A DNA stretch of 64,000 bases. It comes from Marinomonas sp. IMCC 4694 (lineage in GTDB: Bacteria; Pseudomonadota; Gammaproteobacteria; Pseudomonadales; Marinomonadaceae). Numbering within the stretch: the stretch's first letter is position 1; the number at the start of each line of letters is the position of its first letter. Positions 26,810-35,990 of this stretch are shown here, in pieces. The stretch is from the NCBI RefSeq assembly GCF_008122525.1, contig NZ_VSRV01000001.1, positions 1,302,001-1,366,000 of the forward strand, read 5' to 3'. A model generated the notes under the pieces. That model searched no databases, was not told where the DNA came from, and worked only from the letters and a program-made list of their open reading frames with translations. The translations under genes and the position numbers were made by a program.

Positions 26810-27117
26810 AACGGGGTCCTAACGGTGTTCTAACGAAGAGTTTCACGCATTATGGCACAACAAGGATCAATCGCGCAGAGTAAAAAATGCTGCGGGTTGA
26901 AATCCAGGCACGTCAGATGTAAGGCGAATCCAAGCACCTCTGGTTGATTACACTCTTTTGATTTTGTTCGCTCTTATTTTTTAAAGGGATATTGTAATAT
27001 TGCAAGATAATATTTTGTAAAAAATTAATTTACGATATTTTATTCTGTTAAAAGCTAATAACAGTGCTTTTAACGATCACTTCTTTCTTTCCATTTAGAC
27101 TAGTTAGGCTGCTTAAC
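26810..27117. promoter_or_regulatory. intergenic region with a dyad before the aminotransferase gene
   Basis: A/T-rich 308-base divergent gap. The sequence CTGTTA and its inverse TAACAG, 8 bases apart, lie at 27045-27064, 53 bases before the chosen start, and could be a regulator's operator. No small gene was found. Confidence 0.35.
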
Positions 27118-28350
27118 ATGACCGTTTTATCGCCAATGGGTATTCCACGCCCCCAGGTGAAATCTTTAGATGATATTCTGCCACACGAGCCTTTGTTAAT
27201 GATGGGAGCTGGCCCTGTGCCGATTCCTGAGCGTGTAGCGAAGGCGAATTCGATCGTGATCAATCACCTCGGTAGTGTGATGGCGCAGGTAATTGGGCAA
27301 GTTAAGTCGATGGCGCGTTATGTGTTTCAAACGGAATCTAAGTGGGTGCTTGGCGTAGCAGGGCCAGCGTCTGCAGCGATGGAGATGGCGGTAGCAAATT
27401 TGTTAGAGCCGGGTGAGCGCATTTTATGCATCAATAATGGTTTTTTCAGTCATCGTATGGCAGAAATGGCGACACGTATTGGTGCTGATGTGCACGAGTT
27501 GCATGTGGGCGTTCATGAGGCGGCTGACCCTGAGCGAGTTCGTCGTGCGATCGAAGAAACGCGCCCTAAAGTGTTGACCTTAGTTCAGGGTGAAACGTCG
27601 AATACGGTGTTCAATCATTCGCTACAAGAGATCACGGCGATAGCCAAGTCTTACGGTTGTCTTGTGGTGGTGGATGCGGTGTGTACGTTAAGTACCATGC
27701 CACTGAAGATGGATGAGTGGCAAGTGGATGTGGTAATCACCGGCGGCCAAAAAGGCTTGTCGTCTATTCCGGGTGTGTCGTTATTGGTGTTTTCAAACGA
27801 GGCTTGGGCGGCAGTGAAGCGCCGAACGAAACCAACAGTGCAATGGTGTTTTGATGCTCAGCTAGCGGAAAACTTCTGGCACAATGATGGGTATCATTAT
27901 ACGGCTCCTGTGTCTGGCATTATGGCATTGCATGAAGCATTGAAGTTGGTGTGTGATGAAACCTTAGAGCATCGTTTTGCTCGTCACTTACGCTGCTCTA
28001 AGGCCTTGCAAGCTGGGGTCGAGGGTATGGGGTTGTCGCTGTTTATCCCCGAGTCTTCACGGTTGAACTCTGTGGTTGGGATAAACATTCCTGAAGGATT
28101 AACCGCGCCACAAATTTGCCGTCATATTTCTGAATTATACCGAGTTGAAATTGCGGGATCGTTTGGCCAGCCCATTGTTCGTATTGGCCAAATGGGTGAG
28201 CAGTGCCGGGAACATAACTTGTTTCGTACTTTGCACGCTTTGGGCAGTACGATGCGGGATTTGGGAGTAAAGGTAGACCAGCCTAATGGCATGGCGGAGA
28301 TGGAGAGTTACTTACAAAACGCGCCGCGCTCTTTGTATCAGGTTGCGTAA
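27118..28350 (+). CDS. class V aminotransferase (alanine/serine-glyoxylate type)
   Basis: PLP enzyme of about 410 residues, cytoplasmic, most like the AGXT/PucG group that moves an amino group to glyoxylate or pyruvate. Visible marks: GPASAAMEMAVANLL near the N-terminus, QGETSNTVFN, VVDAVCTLSTMPL with the PLP-ring Asp, and the Schiff-base Lys in ITGGQKGLSSIPG. Start set at the ATG 27118; ATG 27136 is also possible. No purine or photorespiratory genes adjoin it, so the substrate pair is open. Ends with a strong terminator at 28373. Confidence 0.85.
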   Translation: MTVLSPMGIPRPQVKSLDDILPHEPLLMMGAGPVPIPERVAKANSIVINHLGSVMAQVIGQVKSMARYVFQTESKWVLGVAGPASAAMEMAVANLLEPGERILCINNGFFSHRMAEMATRIGADVHELHVGVHEAADPERVRRAIEETRPKVLTLVQGETSNTVFNHSLQEITAIAKSYGCLVVVDAVCTLSTMPLKMDEWQVDVVITGGQKGLSSIPGVSLLVFSNEAWAAVKRRTKPTVQWCFDAQLAENFWHNDGYHYTAPVSGIMALHEALKLVCDETLEHRFARHLRCSKALQAGVEGMGLSLFIPESSRLNSVVGINIPEGLTAPQICRHISELYRVEIAGSFGQPIVRIGQMGEQCREHNLFRTLHALGSTMRDLGVKVDQPNGMAEMESYLQNAPRSLYQVA

Positions 28351-28368
28351 ACGCGTCGAGTAGGAAAG

Positions 28369-29286
28369 CTAGATCCCCTTGGTTCGAGTGATGTCCAAGG
28401 GGATTTTTTTATTTGGCATTAAACTGGCAAACAGTGCCCCAGTGGTAATCAATAGGCAGGCAATAATTTGTCCTGTGGTCAGTGGCGCGTCAGTAAACAG
28501 CCCTAACCAAGTTGTCGATAACGCCGGTGCGGTATACGACAGTACGCCTAGCAGTGATAAGTTGCCTTTTTTTACACCCAAATCCCAACAAAAAAAAGCC
28601 ACGCCAACGGGCCCCAACCCCAGTCCCAAAATGGCGATCCATGTGTTTAATGTCAAAGGCTCGGCCTGCTTTTCAAGCGCAACATGAGACACGCCAGCCA
28701 GTAATGCGGTGACCAAGCAATACCAAAGAACCGCACTGGATGGCACGGTTTGAAAGCGTCGATTTGCAACTGAATAGCTTGACCATATCAAGGCGCAAGC
28801 AAAAGCGGCGGCGTAACCTGTCCAGTGAATGGCACTGTCATTGGCGATAACGGTTTGGTCTTTTGAGTGCAACATGATGCCGGTGCCGACAAAGGCGATG
28901 ATGGCGCCGATCAAATGCGTCCACGACAGCATGTTGCCTTTGGTTAGCCCCACCATGAGCACAATAATCAAAGGCCACAGGTAAGCTATTAGTCCAGCTT
29001 CTACAGGGGGGGCGTGCTGAAAGGCGTAAAAATACGCCAAGTGATAGCTGTAAAACCCTAATCCCCCCATCGTGATGGCGCTTTTTGGCGTTTGTTGCCA
29101 CGATGTTTTAAGCTCTCCCTTAACAAGGTAGACCACAAAAAACAGCACGCTGGCAACACAAAAAGTCAGTGTTAACAGCAGCAACGGCGGCACGGCATTG
29201 GCTTGTGTTGTGAAGAGGGCTAGGGTGCTCCACAGTAAAATAGCTAGGCTACCGATGAGCGTTGCACGAGGGGGATTATCGCTCAT
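28369..29286 (-). CDS. YddG-like EamA/DMT exporter
   Basis: 305 residues with ten predicted helices, resembling the aromatic amino acid exporter YddG: LLWSTLALFTT in helix 1, YHLAYFYAFQHAPPVEAGLIAYLWP in the helix 3-4 region. The start at 29286 has AGGAAG 8 bases upstream; the frame is open 40 residues further but with no site. The last 16 codons contain the opposite gene's terminator. Substrate is inferred only from similarity. Confidence 0.85.
   Translation of the reverse strand: MSDNPPRATLIGSLAILLWSTLALFTTQANAVPPLLLLTLTFCVASVLFFVVYLVKGELKTSWQQTPKSAITMGGLGFYSYHLAYFYAFQHAPPVEAGLIAYLWPLIIVLMVGLTKGNMLSWTHLIGAIIAFVGTGIMLHSKDQTVIANDSAIHWTGYAAAFACALIWSSYSVANRRFQTVPSSAVLWYCLVTALLAGVSHVALEKQAEPLTLNTWIAILGLGLGPVGVAFFCWDLGVKKGNLSLLGVLSYTAPALSTTWLGLFTDAPLTTGQIIACLLITTGALFASLMPNKKIPLDITRTKGI
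28373..28410 (+). terminator. terminator of the aminotransferase gene, inside the 3' end of the convergent gene
   Basis: ATCCCCTTGG (28373-28382) pairs with CCAAGGGGAT (28395-28404) over a 12-base loop and is followed by seven T. It lies entirely within the last codons of the convergent YddG-like gene. Confidence 0.9.
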
Positions 29287-29535
29287 TAGAAAGCTTCCTA
29301 ACGTCTGATCAAGGCGAATAAAGAAGAGAAGGTTACCTTGTTTCTTAGGCAATGACATGGCTTTACGAGTACTTTTTATAAAAAAAGGGCGATGTTTTTG
29401 ACACAATTATGCAAGAAAAGTTAATGACTGACAGGGTAGTGACAGGTTTGGGGGGTAAGGTTTAGCGATTCAAGTGTATTAAAATTTTTTTCGCGCTTGA
29501 TTTGCCAACAAAAAAATAACAAGCAGGAGATAACC

Positions 29536-30528
29536 ATGCTTAAAACTCTTTCTTTAAAATCTGTTCTTATCACAAGTGCTGCGGCATTAACCATTGCTGG
29601 CCAAGCTTACGCTTATGAGCCAGCTCGAAGTGCAGAATGTATTGCCCCAGCTAACCCAGGCGGCGGTTGGGATTTTACCTGCCGTAGCGTTGGTAAAGTG
29701 TTAGTCGATCAAAAATATTTTTCTGGTAACGTACAAACCGTCAACATGTCTGGTGCCGGTGGTGGTGTAGCCTTTGCTCATACCGTTAGTAAGCGTGATA
29801 CCGATGAAAACCTTATTGTCGCGGCGAGTACCGCAACGACAACACGTCTTGCTCAAGGCCAATTTCCTGGTATGAATTCCGACCAAGTAAAATGGGTAGG
29901 CACTTTAGGTGCTGACTACGGCATCATTGCTGTCGGAAAAGAGTCAAAATATACGTCTTTGACACAAGTGTTAGACGCACTGAAAAAAGACCCAGGCGCG
30001 GTTAAGTTTGCCGGTGGTAGTGCTTCTGGTGGCTGGGATCATTTGAAAGTACTTATGACGGCTCAAAAAGCCAATGTAGAGCAGTTGCCAAAAATTCGCT
30101 ACTTAGCGTTCAGTGGTGGCTCTGAGGCTTTGGTACAAGTTGTTGGTGGTCACATAGATGCCTTCACGGGTGACATCTCTGAAGTAAAAGGCTTCATGGA
30201 TTCTGGTGATTTGCGTGTTCTTGCCGTGTTATCGGAAGAGCGTTTACCAGCCCCATTTGATGCTATTCCAACGGCGATGGAGCAAGGAATTGATTCGGTT
30301 GCACCAAACTGGCGTGGATTTTATGTACCAGGCAACGCAAGTGCTGATTCGTACGATTGGTGGGTAAGCACGATTGATGAGCTATACACAACGCAAGAAT
30401 GGAAAGATGTGATGACCAAAAACGGTTTGATGCCCTTCCATAAGTCAGGTGCTGATTTTACTCAGTTCGTTAAAAACCAAACACTTGATATCCGAGTGTT
30501 GTCTCAAGATATCGGTTTAATCAAATAA
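29536..30528 (+). CDS. tctC: tripartite tricarboxylate transporter, periplasmic substrate-binding protein
   Basis: 330-residue Bug/TctC-type binding protein. Signal peptide (MLKTLSLKSVLITSAAALTI, cleavage after AYA near residue 24), then the family's CIAPANPGGGWDFTCR loop, where the GGGWD portion contacts the carboxylate ligand. AGGAG sits 7 bases before the ATG. First gene of the tctCBA operon and followed by a partial terminator, which fits the need for far more binding protein than membrane parts. Ligand may be citrate or another di/tricarboxylate. Confidence 0.92.
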   Translation: MLKTLSLKSVLITSAAALTIAGQAYAYEPARSAECIAPANPGGGWDFTCRSVGKVLVDQKYFSGNVQTVNMSGAGGGVAFAHTVSKRDTDENLIVAASTATTTRLAQGQFPGMNSDQVKWVGTLGADYGIIAVGKESKYTSLTQVLDALKKDPGAVKFAGGSASGGWDHLKVLMTAQKANVEQLPKIRYLAFSGGSEALVQVVGGHIDAFTGDISEVKGFMDSGDLRVLAVLSEERLPAPFDAIPTAMEQGIDSVAPNWRGFYVPGNASADSYDWWVSTIDELYTTQEWKDVMTKNGLMPFHKSGADFTQFVKNQTLDIRVLSQDIGLIK

Positions 30529-30541
30529 CGTAGACCGCTTT

Positions 30542-30566
30542 GGAGGGGGTCTTTCCCCTCCTGTTT
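30542..30566 (+). terminator. intercistronic terminator or attenuator between tctC and tctB
   Basis: GGAGGGG (30542-30548) pairs with CCCCTCC (30555-30561), then TGTTTTT. It lies 14 bases after the tctC stop and 50 before tctB. Confidence 0.65.
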
Positions 30567-30610
30567 TTCCCTTATTTTTCCCCTAAGAATGACCTACATG
30601 GAGCAAAGAC

Positions 30611-31051
30611 ATGCGTATTAACGATCGTGTGTTTGGCATGCTGATGCTGATTCTGGCCGTTGTATACGGACTAGAAGCAACCAAATTTCCTATTCCTTTT
30701 GGTGGGCACGAAAGTGTTGGGCCAGAAACCTTTCCTATTATGCTGTCGATCATTTTAGGTGTAAGCGCTGTTTATTTAATGGTTCGACCTGATGAAGATG
30801 AGCCATGGGCCCCCGTGTCTATGTTAATTGAACTGAGCGTCGTGGTTCTTTCTATGATGGCGTTTGCTTGGGCTATTGAACCGATTGGCTTTATGCCGGC
30901 AGCGGCTTTGGTCGTGAGTTTCTTGAGTTGGCGTATGGGAGCAAATGTTGCTAAGAGTCTTATCACGGGTGTGACAAGTTCGGTAGTGATCTTTCTGCTG
31001 TTTAATAATGTGCTTGAACTAGCACTGCCTCTAGGTCTATTGGAGTTTTAA
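30611..31051 (+). CDS. tctB: tripartite tricarboxylate transporter, small membrane subunit
   Basis: 146 residues with four membrane helices, the small permease component. The N-terminal region holds GPETFPIMLSIILG, typical of TctB. GGAG lies 8 bases before the ATG. It ends one base before tctA, so they are translated together. Confidence 0.92.
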   Translation: MRINDRVFGMLMLILAVVYGLEATKFPIPFGGHESVGPETFPIMLSIILGVSAVYLMVRPDEDEPWAPVSMLIELSVVVLSMMAFAWAIEPIGFMPAAALVVSFLSWRMGANVAKSLITGVTSSVVIFLLFNNVLELALPLGLLEF

Positions 31052-31052
31052 T

Positions 31053-32576
31053 ATGGATACTATGAGCTTACTAATGCAAGGCTTTGCGGTGGCATTAACG
31101 CCGGAAAGTATTATGTTTGCGGTTATTGGTGCTATTTTAGGAACATTAATCGGTGCGTTACCGGGGCTTGGCCCTGCAAACGGCGTGGCAATTTTGATTC
31201 CGTTGGCGTTCAGTTTAGGGTTGTCTCCTACTTCTTCTCTGATTCTGCTTACATCAGTGTACGCTGGTGCCATGTATGGCGGTCGTATTTCCTCTATTTT
31301 GTTAAACATTCCGGGCGATGAGCCTGCGATGATGACCTGTTTAGACGGCTATCCGATGGCGTTAAAAGGCAAAGCAGCGGAAGCGCTGGCGATTTCTGCA
31401 ATCGCGTCTTTTATAGGCAGTTTTATTGCGACGATTGGACTGGTTGTTTTGGCGCCTATTCTTGCTAAATTTGCCTTGAAATTTGGTCCTTCTGAATACT
31501 TCGCCTTGTTTGCGTTGGCGTTTGCCACCTTGGGTGGTATTACTGGAAAGAATCAATTTAAAACCTTAATGGCGGCGGCGATTGGCTTGATGATTGCCAC
31601 AGTCGGTATTGATATTTCAACGGGCGTGCAGCGTTTTACGTACAACACGTTGGAATTGTTTGAAGGTGTTGATTTCATTATTGCGATTGTTGGTTTGTTT
31701 GCGATCAGTGAGTTATTGTTTTTCCTTGAGCGCCATGCTGGTGATGGGCTTAAACAGGTCGCGATCAATAAATTGAAACTGTCGCCAAAAGACATTATTA
31801 AGGTGCTTCCTGCGTCTTTGCGCGGGGCGGTACTTGGCTTTATTGCAGGTGTGTTACCTGGTGCCGGTGCTTCTTTGGGCAGCTTTATCAGCTACACGTT
31901 AGAAAAACGGGTATCGGATAAAAACGGCACCTTTGGGAAGGGAGATTCTCGCGGTGTAGCGGCGCCTGAAGCCGGTAACAATGGTGCCGCGTCGGGAGCC
32001 CTAGTGCCCATGTTAACTTTGGGTGTCCCTGGTAGTGGTACGACCGCCGTATTGCTGGCGATGTTGATCTCGTTGAACATTTCACCGGGTCCCATGTTGT
32101 TTCAACAAAATGCGGATTTAGTCTGGGGTGTGATTGCCGCGATGTTTATCGGTAACTTGGTCTTGTTACTGTTAAATATTCCTATGGTGGGTATTTTCGT
32201 TAAACTGTTGAGCATTCCACCGAAATACCTGATGCCAGTGGTCACACTGATTGCATCGGTCGGTATTTATTCGGTCAGCCACAGTGCGCTCGATTTGTAC
32301 TTTATGGTGGGTTTTGGTGTGCTTGGTTACATCTTCCGTAAGGTCGATATTCCACTTGTGCCGATCATTTTGGGCATGTTGCTTGGGCCAGAAATGGAGA
32401 AAAGTCTTCGTCATGCGTTGGTTTTGTCCGACGGTGATTGGATGGCGCTGTTCAATAGCGGATTGAGTATTGGGCTATGGACGGTGGCGGTTTTGGGCTT
32501 GGTATTGCCTATTATTGTTGGTCCGATTGTTCGCGCTAAAATGAAGAGATCAAAAGACGCTGTTAAAGACGCGTAA
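31053..32576 (+). CDS. tctA: tripartite tricarboxylate transporter, large membrane subunit
   Basis: 507 residues with about 12 membrane helices. Family motifs: GTLIGALPGLGPANGVAILIPL near residue 30 (split by the helix turn), VYAGAMYGGRISSILLNIPGD, and a second copy of the glycine-rich loop, GVLPGAGASLGSF, near residue 270. Uses the sodium or proton gradient to bring in the carboxylate delivered by TctC. Followed by a terminator at 32606. Confidence 0.95.
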   Translation: MDTMSLLMQGFAVALTPESIMFAVIGAILGTLIGALPGLGPANGVAILIPLAFSLGLSPTSSLILLTSVYAGAMYGGRISSILLNIPGDEPAMMTCLDGYPMALKGKAAEALAISAIASFIGSFIATIGLVVLAPILAKFALKFGPSEYFALFALAFATLGGITGKNQFKTLMAAAIGLMIATVGIDISTGVQRFTYNTLELFEGVDFIIAIVGLFAISELLFFLERHAGDGLKQVAINKLKLSPKDIIKVLPASLRGAVLGFIAGVLPGAGASLGSFISYTLEKRVSDKNGTFGKGDSRGVAAPEAGNNGAASGALVPMLTLGVPGSGTTAVLLAMLISLNISPGPMLFQQNADLVWGVIAAMFIGNLVLLLLNIPMVGIFVKLLSIPPKYLMPVVTLIASVGIYSVSHSALDLYFMVGFGVLGYIFRKVDIPLVPIILGMLLGPEMEKSLRHALVLSDGDWMALFNSGLSIGLWTVAVLGLVLPIIVGPIVRAKMKRSKDAVKDA

Positions 32577-32605
32577 GCCCTGCAATACTAATGGCCTTGC
32601 GATAA

Positions 32606-32637
32606 AAAATTCGAGTAACGAAGGTTGCTCGAATTTT
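32606..32637 (+). terminator. terminator after tctA
   Basis: AAAATTCGAG (32606-32615) and CTCGAATTTT (32628-32637) form a stem of 10 bp, extended by A-T pairs in the loop. It separates the transporter from its regulator genes. Confidence 0.65.
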
Positions 32638-32677
32638 CTCGTCTATACCTAGAAAAATAAAAAAATGGCGAATTTGT

Positions 32678-33361
32678 ATGCGTATTTTAGTTGTAGAAGA
32701 CACTCAAGTATTGGGACAGGCAATTTGTGAACGATTAACCAGTTTAGGTCATGGCGTCGATTTAATTGGCGATGGAAAGCGTGCCGACGATTTACTCAAA
32801 TATCAGTCGGTCGATTTGATCTTATTGGATCTGAATTTACCCGGCTTATCGGGCCTGCAATTGTTACAAAAACTCCGCCAACGTGAAGACGACACGCCTG
32901 TGTTGATTTTAACCGCGAGGGATCAAATAGAAGATCGCATTCGGCTGTTAGACGAAGGCGCAGACGACTACCTCACCAAACCCTTTGACTTCGGCGAGTT
33001 AGAAGCTCGTTGTCGCGCTTTATTGCGCCGTAAACAGGGTTACGCCGCCAACGTGACCGAACATGGTAATATCACGGTTAATCGAGACAGCCGCCAGGTC
33101 TTTGTTGAAGGCGAATTAACCGCCATTACCAACCGAGAGTTTCGGCTCTTAGAGATTTTTCTTGGGCACTTAGGCCGAGTATTAAGCAAAGATGAAATTA
33201 CCGATCATTTGTTTAACTTTAATGAAACACCCAGTCCTAATGCGATAGAGTTGTACGTTGGACGCTTAAGAAAAAAAATGGTCAAGGGTGACGTGGTGAT
33301 CAGCACATTAAGAGGCATTGGCTATGTGGCGGAAATCACTAAACCCTCCAAATCTCAGTGA
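32678..33361 (+). CDS. tctD: OmpR-type response regulator (TctD-like)
   Basis: 227 residues: receiver domain (1-115, phospho-acceptor in LILLDLNLPGLSG, conserved Lys in YLTKPFD) and an OmpR winged helix (about 125-220, with ITNREFRLLEIFL and AIELYVGRLRKK). Position after tctCBA suggests it switches the transporter on in response to carboxylate. Its end overlaps the kinase gene by 38 bases, so the two are translated together. Confidence 0.9.
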   Translation: MRILVVEDTQVLGQAICERLTSLGHGVDLIGDGKRADDLLKYQSVDLILLDLNLPGLSGLQLLQKLRQREDDTPVLILTARDQIEDRIRLLDEGADDYLTKPFDFGELEARCRALLRRKQGYAANVTEHGNITVNRDSRQVFVEGELTAITNREFRLLEIFLGHLGRVLSKDEITDHLFNFNETPSPNAIELYVGRLRKKMVKGDVVISTLRGIGYVAEITKPSKSQ

Positions 33362-34802
33362 AGAAGAGGAAAAAAGTGCATTAAAAAAAGCACCGTCGTT
33401 ACGTTTCCGCTTTATTCTTGCGGGGGTGCTGGTGATCGGTATTATTGCGGGTTTGGCGGTGAATTTAATTTTTGACTACAGTCAGAAATTAGCCGATTTA
33501 TCTTACGATCGTTTGTTGCGCAGTGCTTTACTGCAAATGGATGAGAACGTTGGTTTAATGCGCAACGAAGTCAGCATCGACATCCCTTGGTCGGCGTTTG
33601 CCACGTTGGCACAAGCGGAGGAAGATCGGGTATTTTATAAGGTCGAAAGCCTAGAGCAGGGCTTTATTACTGGCTACCAAGACTTAAACAGTGTGCCGCC
33701 CAAACCGCCGGTGCTTGATCAAATCCAGTTTTACAATCAAGAGTACTCGGGAGAAATGGTGCGTTTTGCTTGGGTTGAGCGTTACCTAACCGACCCCGAA
33801 ACGGCGCAAACGGTGAGGATTGTTTTAGGCCAAACCCGCTTGTCTCGAGAAGCCATGTCTTCGGCGGTCACTCAAAAAGCGGTTGAGGTGGTGGTGTTGA
33901 TTGCGCTGGTGGCGATTACTTTAATCATTATCGGCAGCCATGTGGTGCTGCGTCCCTTGCATCGAATCGAACGAGTGCTAGAAGAGCGCGCCGTCGGGGA
34001 TTTGACCCCAATTGACATTAACACACCAAAAGAAACCCATCATTTAAAAGTCGCGATCAACCACTTTATGGCGCGGTTGCAAACCAACTTAGAGCAACTC
34101 GAAAATTACACCGCCGACGCCGCCCATCAGTTGCGTACCCCTTTGGCTAGCTTGCGTGCATTGGCAGAAAATGCTCGGGACTACACCTCAGCTGGTAATC
34201 AATCGCCCGAAAAGCAGCGCTCCACTTTGGAGAATATTGTCAAGCAATGCGACACACTTAGCCAAACCGTTACCTTGTTGTTAAATCAAGCCGTGGTATC
34301 CCATCGGCTGCAAACGCATCGACTCGAACCAATCCATTTATTGGAGCCGGTGATGGCGTCCTGTCGTGAGCAAGCCGTGACTGCCTTGCATCAAGGTGTT
34401 CGACTTTCCTTGGACGGTGAATTGAACGAAAGCTGGATCTTAGGCGACAGTTTTTCCATTCAGCAAATGATGCAAAATCTCATTGAAAACGCCGTGCGAT
34501 ATAGTGGTTTAGGCGTTGAGCACGCAACTGAAGTCATTGTGCAGTTAAAAGAGTTTGAGCGTTTTTATCGTATTAAAGTGATTGATTACGGCAGTGGTAT
34601 CCCCGATATTGAAAAAGAGCGAGTGTTTGAGCGCTTTTATCGAGGACGTTATGACATTGCGGGCAGTGGCGTGGGCCTTGCTATGGTGAAAGACATCGTT
34701 GATCACCATTCTGCCAGCATTGAAATATTGGACACAGAGCCCAAAGGCACAACGTTTCAGGTGGATTTTGCGAAGTATATAACCAGCGAGCGTACGTCAT
34801 GA
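33324..34802 (+). CDS. tctE: sensor histidine kinase (TctE-like)
   Basis: About 492 residues. The start at 33324 has AGAGG 8 bases upstream and lies within tctD. Two membrane helices (about 30-50 and 190-212) frame a periplasmic domain of some 140 residues; then HAMP, HisKA with DAAHQLRTPLASL, and HATPase with NLIENAVRYS and DYGSGIP. TctE kinases read tricarboxylates; here a periplasmic binding protein gene follows with a 4-base overlap and may help sensing. Confidence 0.9.
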   Translation: MWRKSLNPPNLSEEEEKSALKKAPSLRFRFILAGVLVIGIIAGLAVNLIFDYSQKLADLSYDRLLRSALLQMDENVGLMRNEVSIDIPWSAFATLAQAEEDRVFYKVESLEQGFITGYQDLNSVPPKPPVLDQIQFYNQEYSGEMVRFAWVERYLTDPETAQTVRIVLGQTRLSREAMSSAVTQKAVEVVVLIALVAITLIIIGSHVVLRPLHRIERVLEERAVGDLTPIDINTPKETHHLKVAINHFMARLQTNLEQLENYTADAAHQLRTPLASLRALAENARDYTSAGNQSPEKQRSTLENIVKQCDTLSQTVTLLLNQAVVSHRLQTHRLEPIHLLEPVMASCREQAVTALHQGVRLSLDGELNESWILGDSFSIQQMMQNLIENAVRYSGLGVEHATEVIVQLKEFERFYRIKVIDYGSGIPDIEKERVFERFYRGRYDIAGSGVGLAMVKDIVDHHSASIEILDTEPKGTTFQVDFAKYITSERTS

Positions 34803-35863
34803 AAACGATGATTTATATAGTCAGTTTGTGGGCCACACTCACCAGCAGTAAGCTATTGGCTGAGGCGCCGGTGTGGTTTGGTAGCGACTCGGCTTCGCGC
34901 ATTTTATACATTAATTCCGCGATGGATCTGGCATCGTTCGCACCAATTTTGACGGAGTTTGTAAGCTTGTATCCGGATGTTCGGGTTGCTTATCGAGACG
35001 TTAATACTTTGGAGTTGTATTATCAAACCATTCAAGAGCAGACGCATCCTCAGGCCAGTTTGGTGATCAGCAGTGCAATGGATTTGCATTTAAAATTAGT
35101 CAATGATGGTTATGCGCAAACCTACCAATCGAGCTTTACCGAACGTTTACCCACCAATTTCAAGTGGCGCAATCAGCTGTTTGCGTTTTCGCTGGAACCG
35201 GTCGTCATGTTGGTCAATAAGGCGGCTTTTCCGGGTGATCTACCCGAAGATCGCCAGTCATTGTTGCAAACCATTCGACAAAACGAAAAAGCCGTGACCC
35301 AGCGCATTGGAACCTATGATATTCGTAAAAGTGGCGTAGGGTACTTATTAGCGAGCCAAGATGCACGACAGGCCGACGTGACCTGGGGGCGTTTATTAGA
35401 GGCCTTTGGTAGCCACGACGTGCAAACTTACTGCTGTACTCATGAGATCATTGACGACGTGGCGTCGGGTAAATTGGTGTTAGGTTACAATTTGCTAGGG
35501 TCTTACGCATCGCAAAGAGCTCGGGACGATGATCGACTGAAAATGATTTTGCCAAAGGATTATACGCTGATGTTGATGCGTGTGGCGTTGATTCCCAAAG
35601 GGGCACCAAACGTGCAAGATGCGGGTGTTTTTTTGGATTTTTTACTCTCTGATCGCGGTCAGAAAATGATGCAAACCCAAGGTCTATTGTTTCCAATACA
35701 GCCAGATATGAACAACCCTGATGACCCATATGTTGTTAACGCGCCGGGGCCAACGGGGATCATTGAGCTGGATCAACAGCTATTGGTTGGGCGTGACTAC
35801 GCCAAACAAAAACGGTTTATACGTAATTGGGAAATGGCATTAGAAATAAGCGAACCAGAATAG
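34799..35863 (+). CDS. periplasmic solute-binding protein linked to the TctDE two-component system
   Basis: 354 residues with an N-terminal signal sequence (cleavage near LLA-EAP, about residue 23). The fold is that of iron(III)/thiamine-type extracellular binding proteins: ILTEFVSLYPDVRVAYRD near the start and GQKMMQTQGLLFPI near the end, the latter a common family ending. No permease or ATPase gene is near, and its ATG overlaps the kinase stop (ATGA). So it is more likely a sensing partner of the kinase than a transport component. Ligand unknown. Confidence 0.8.
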   Translation: MKTMIYIVSLWATLTSSKLLAEAPVWFGSDSASRILYINSAMDLASFAPILTEFVSLYPDVRVAYRDVNTLELYYQTIQEQTHPQASLVISSAMDLHLKLVNDGYAQTYQSSFTERLPTNFKWRNQLFAFSLEPVVMLVNKAAFPGDLPEDRQSLLQTIRQNEKAVTQRIGTYDIRKSGVGYLLASQDARQADVTWGRLLEAFGSHDVQTYCCTHEIIDDVASGKLVLGYNLLGSYASQRARDDDRLKMILPKDYTLMLMRVALIPKGAPNVQDAGVFLDFLLSDRGQKMMQTQGLLFPIQPDMNNPDDPYVVNAPGPTGIIELDQQLLVGRDYAKQKRFIRNWEMALEISEPE

Positions 35864-35990
35864 CCTACACAAAGAAGGTGCACGTATGGCGCTGGCGGGT
35901 GTATTTCTAGTATAGTAAAAACAATGAGATTGACCTGAGGAACGAGTTGATCAATCGTAAAACGAATAGACAACTGTTTAAGGATACATT

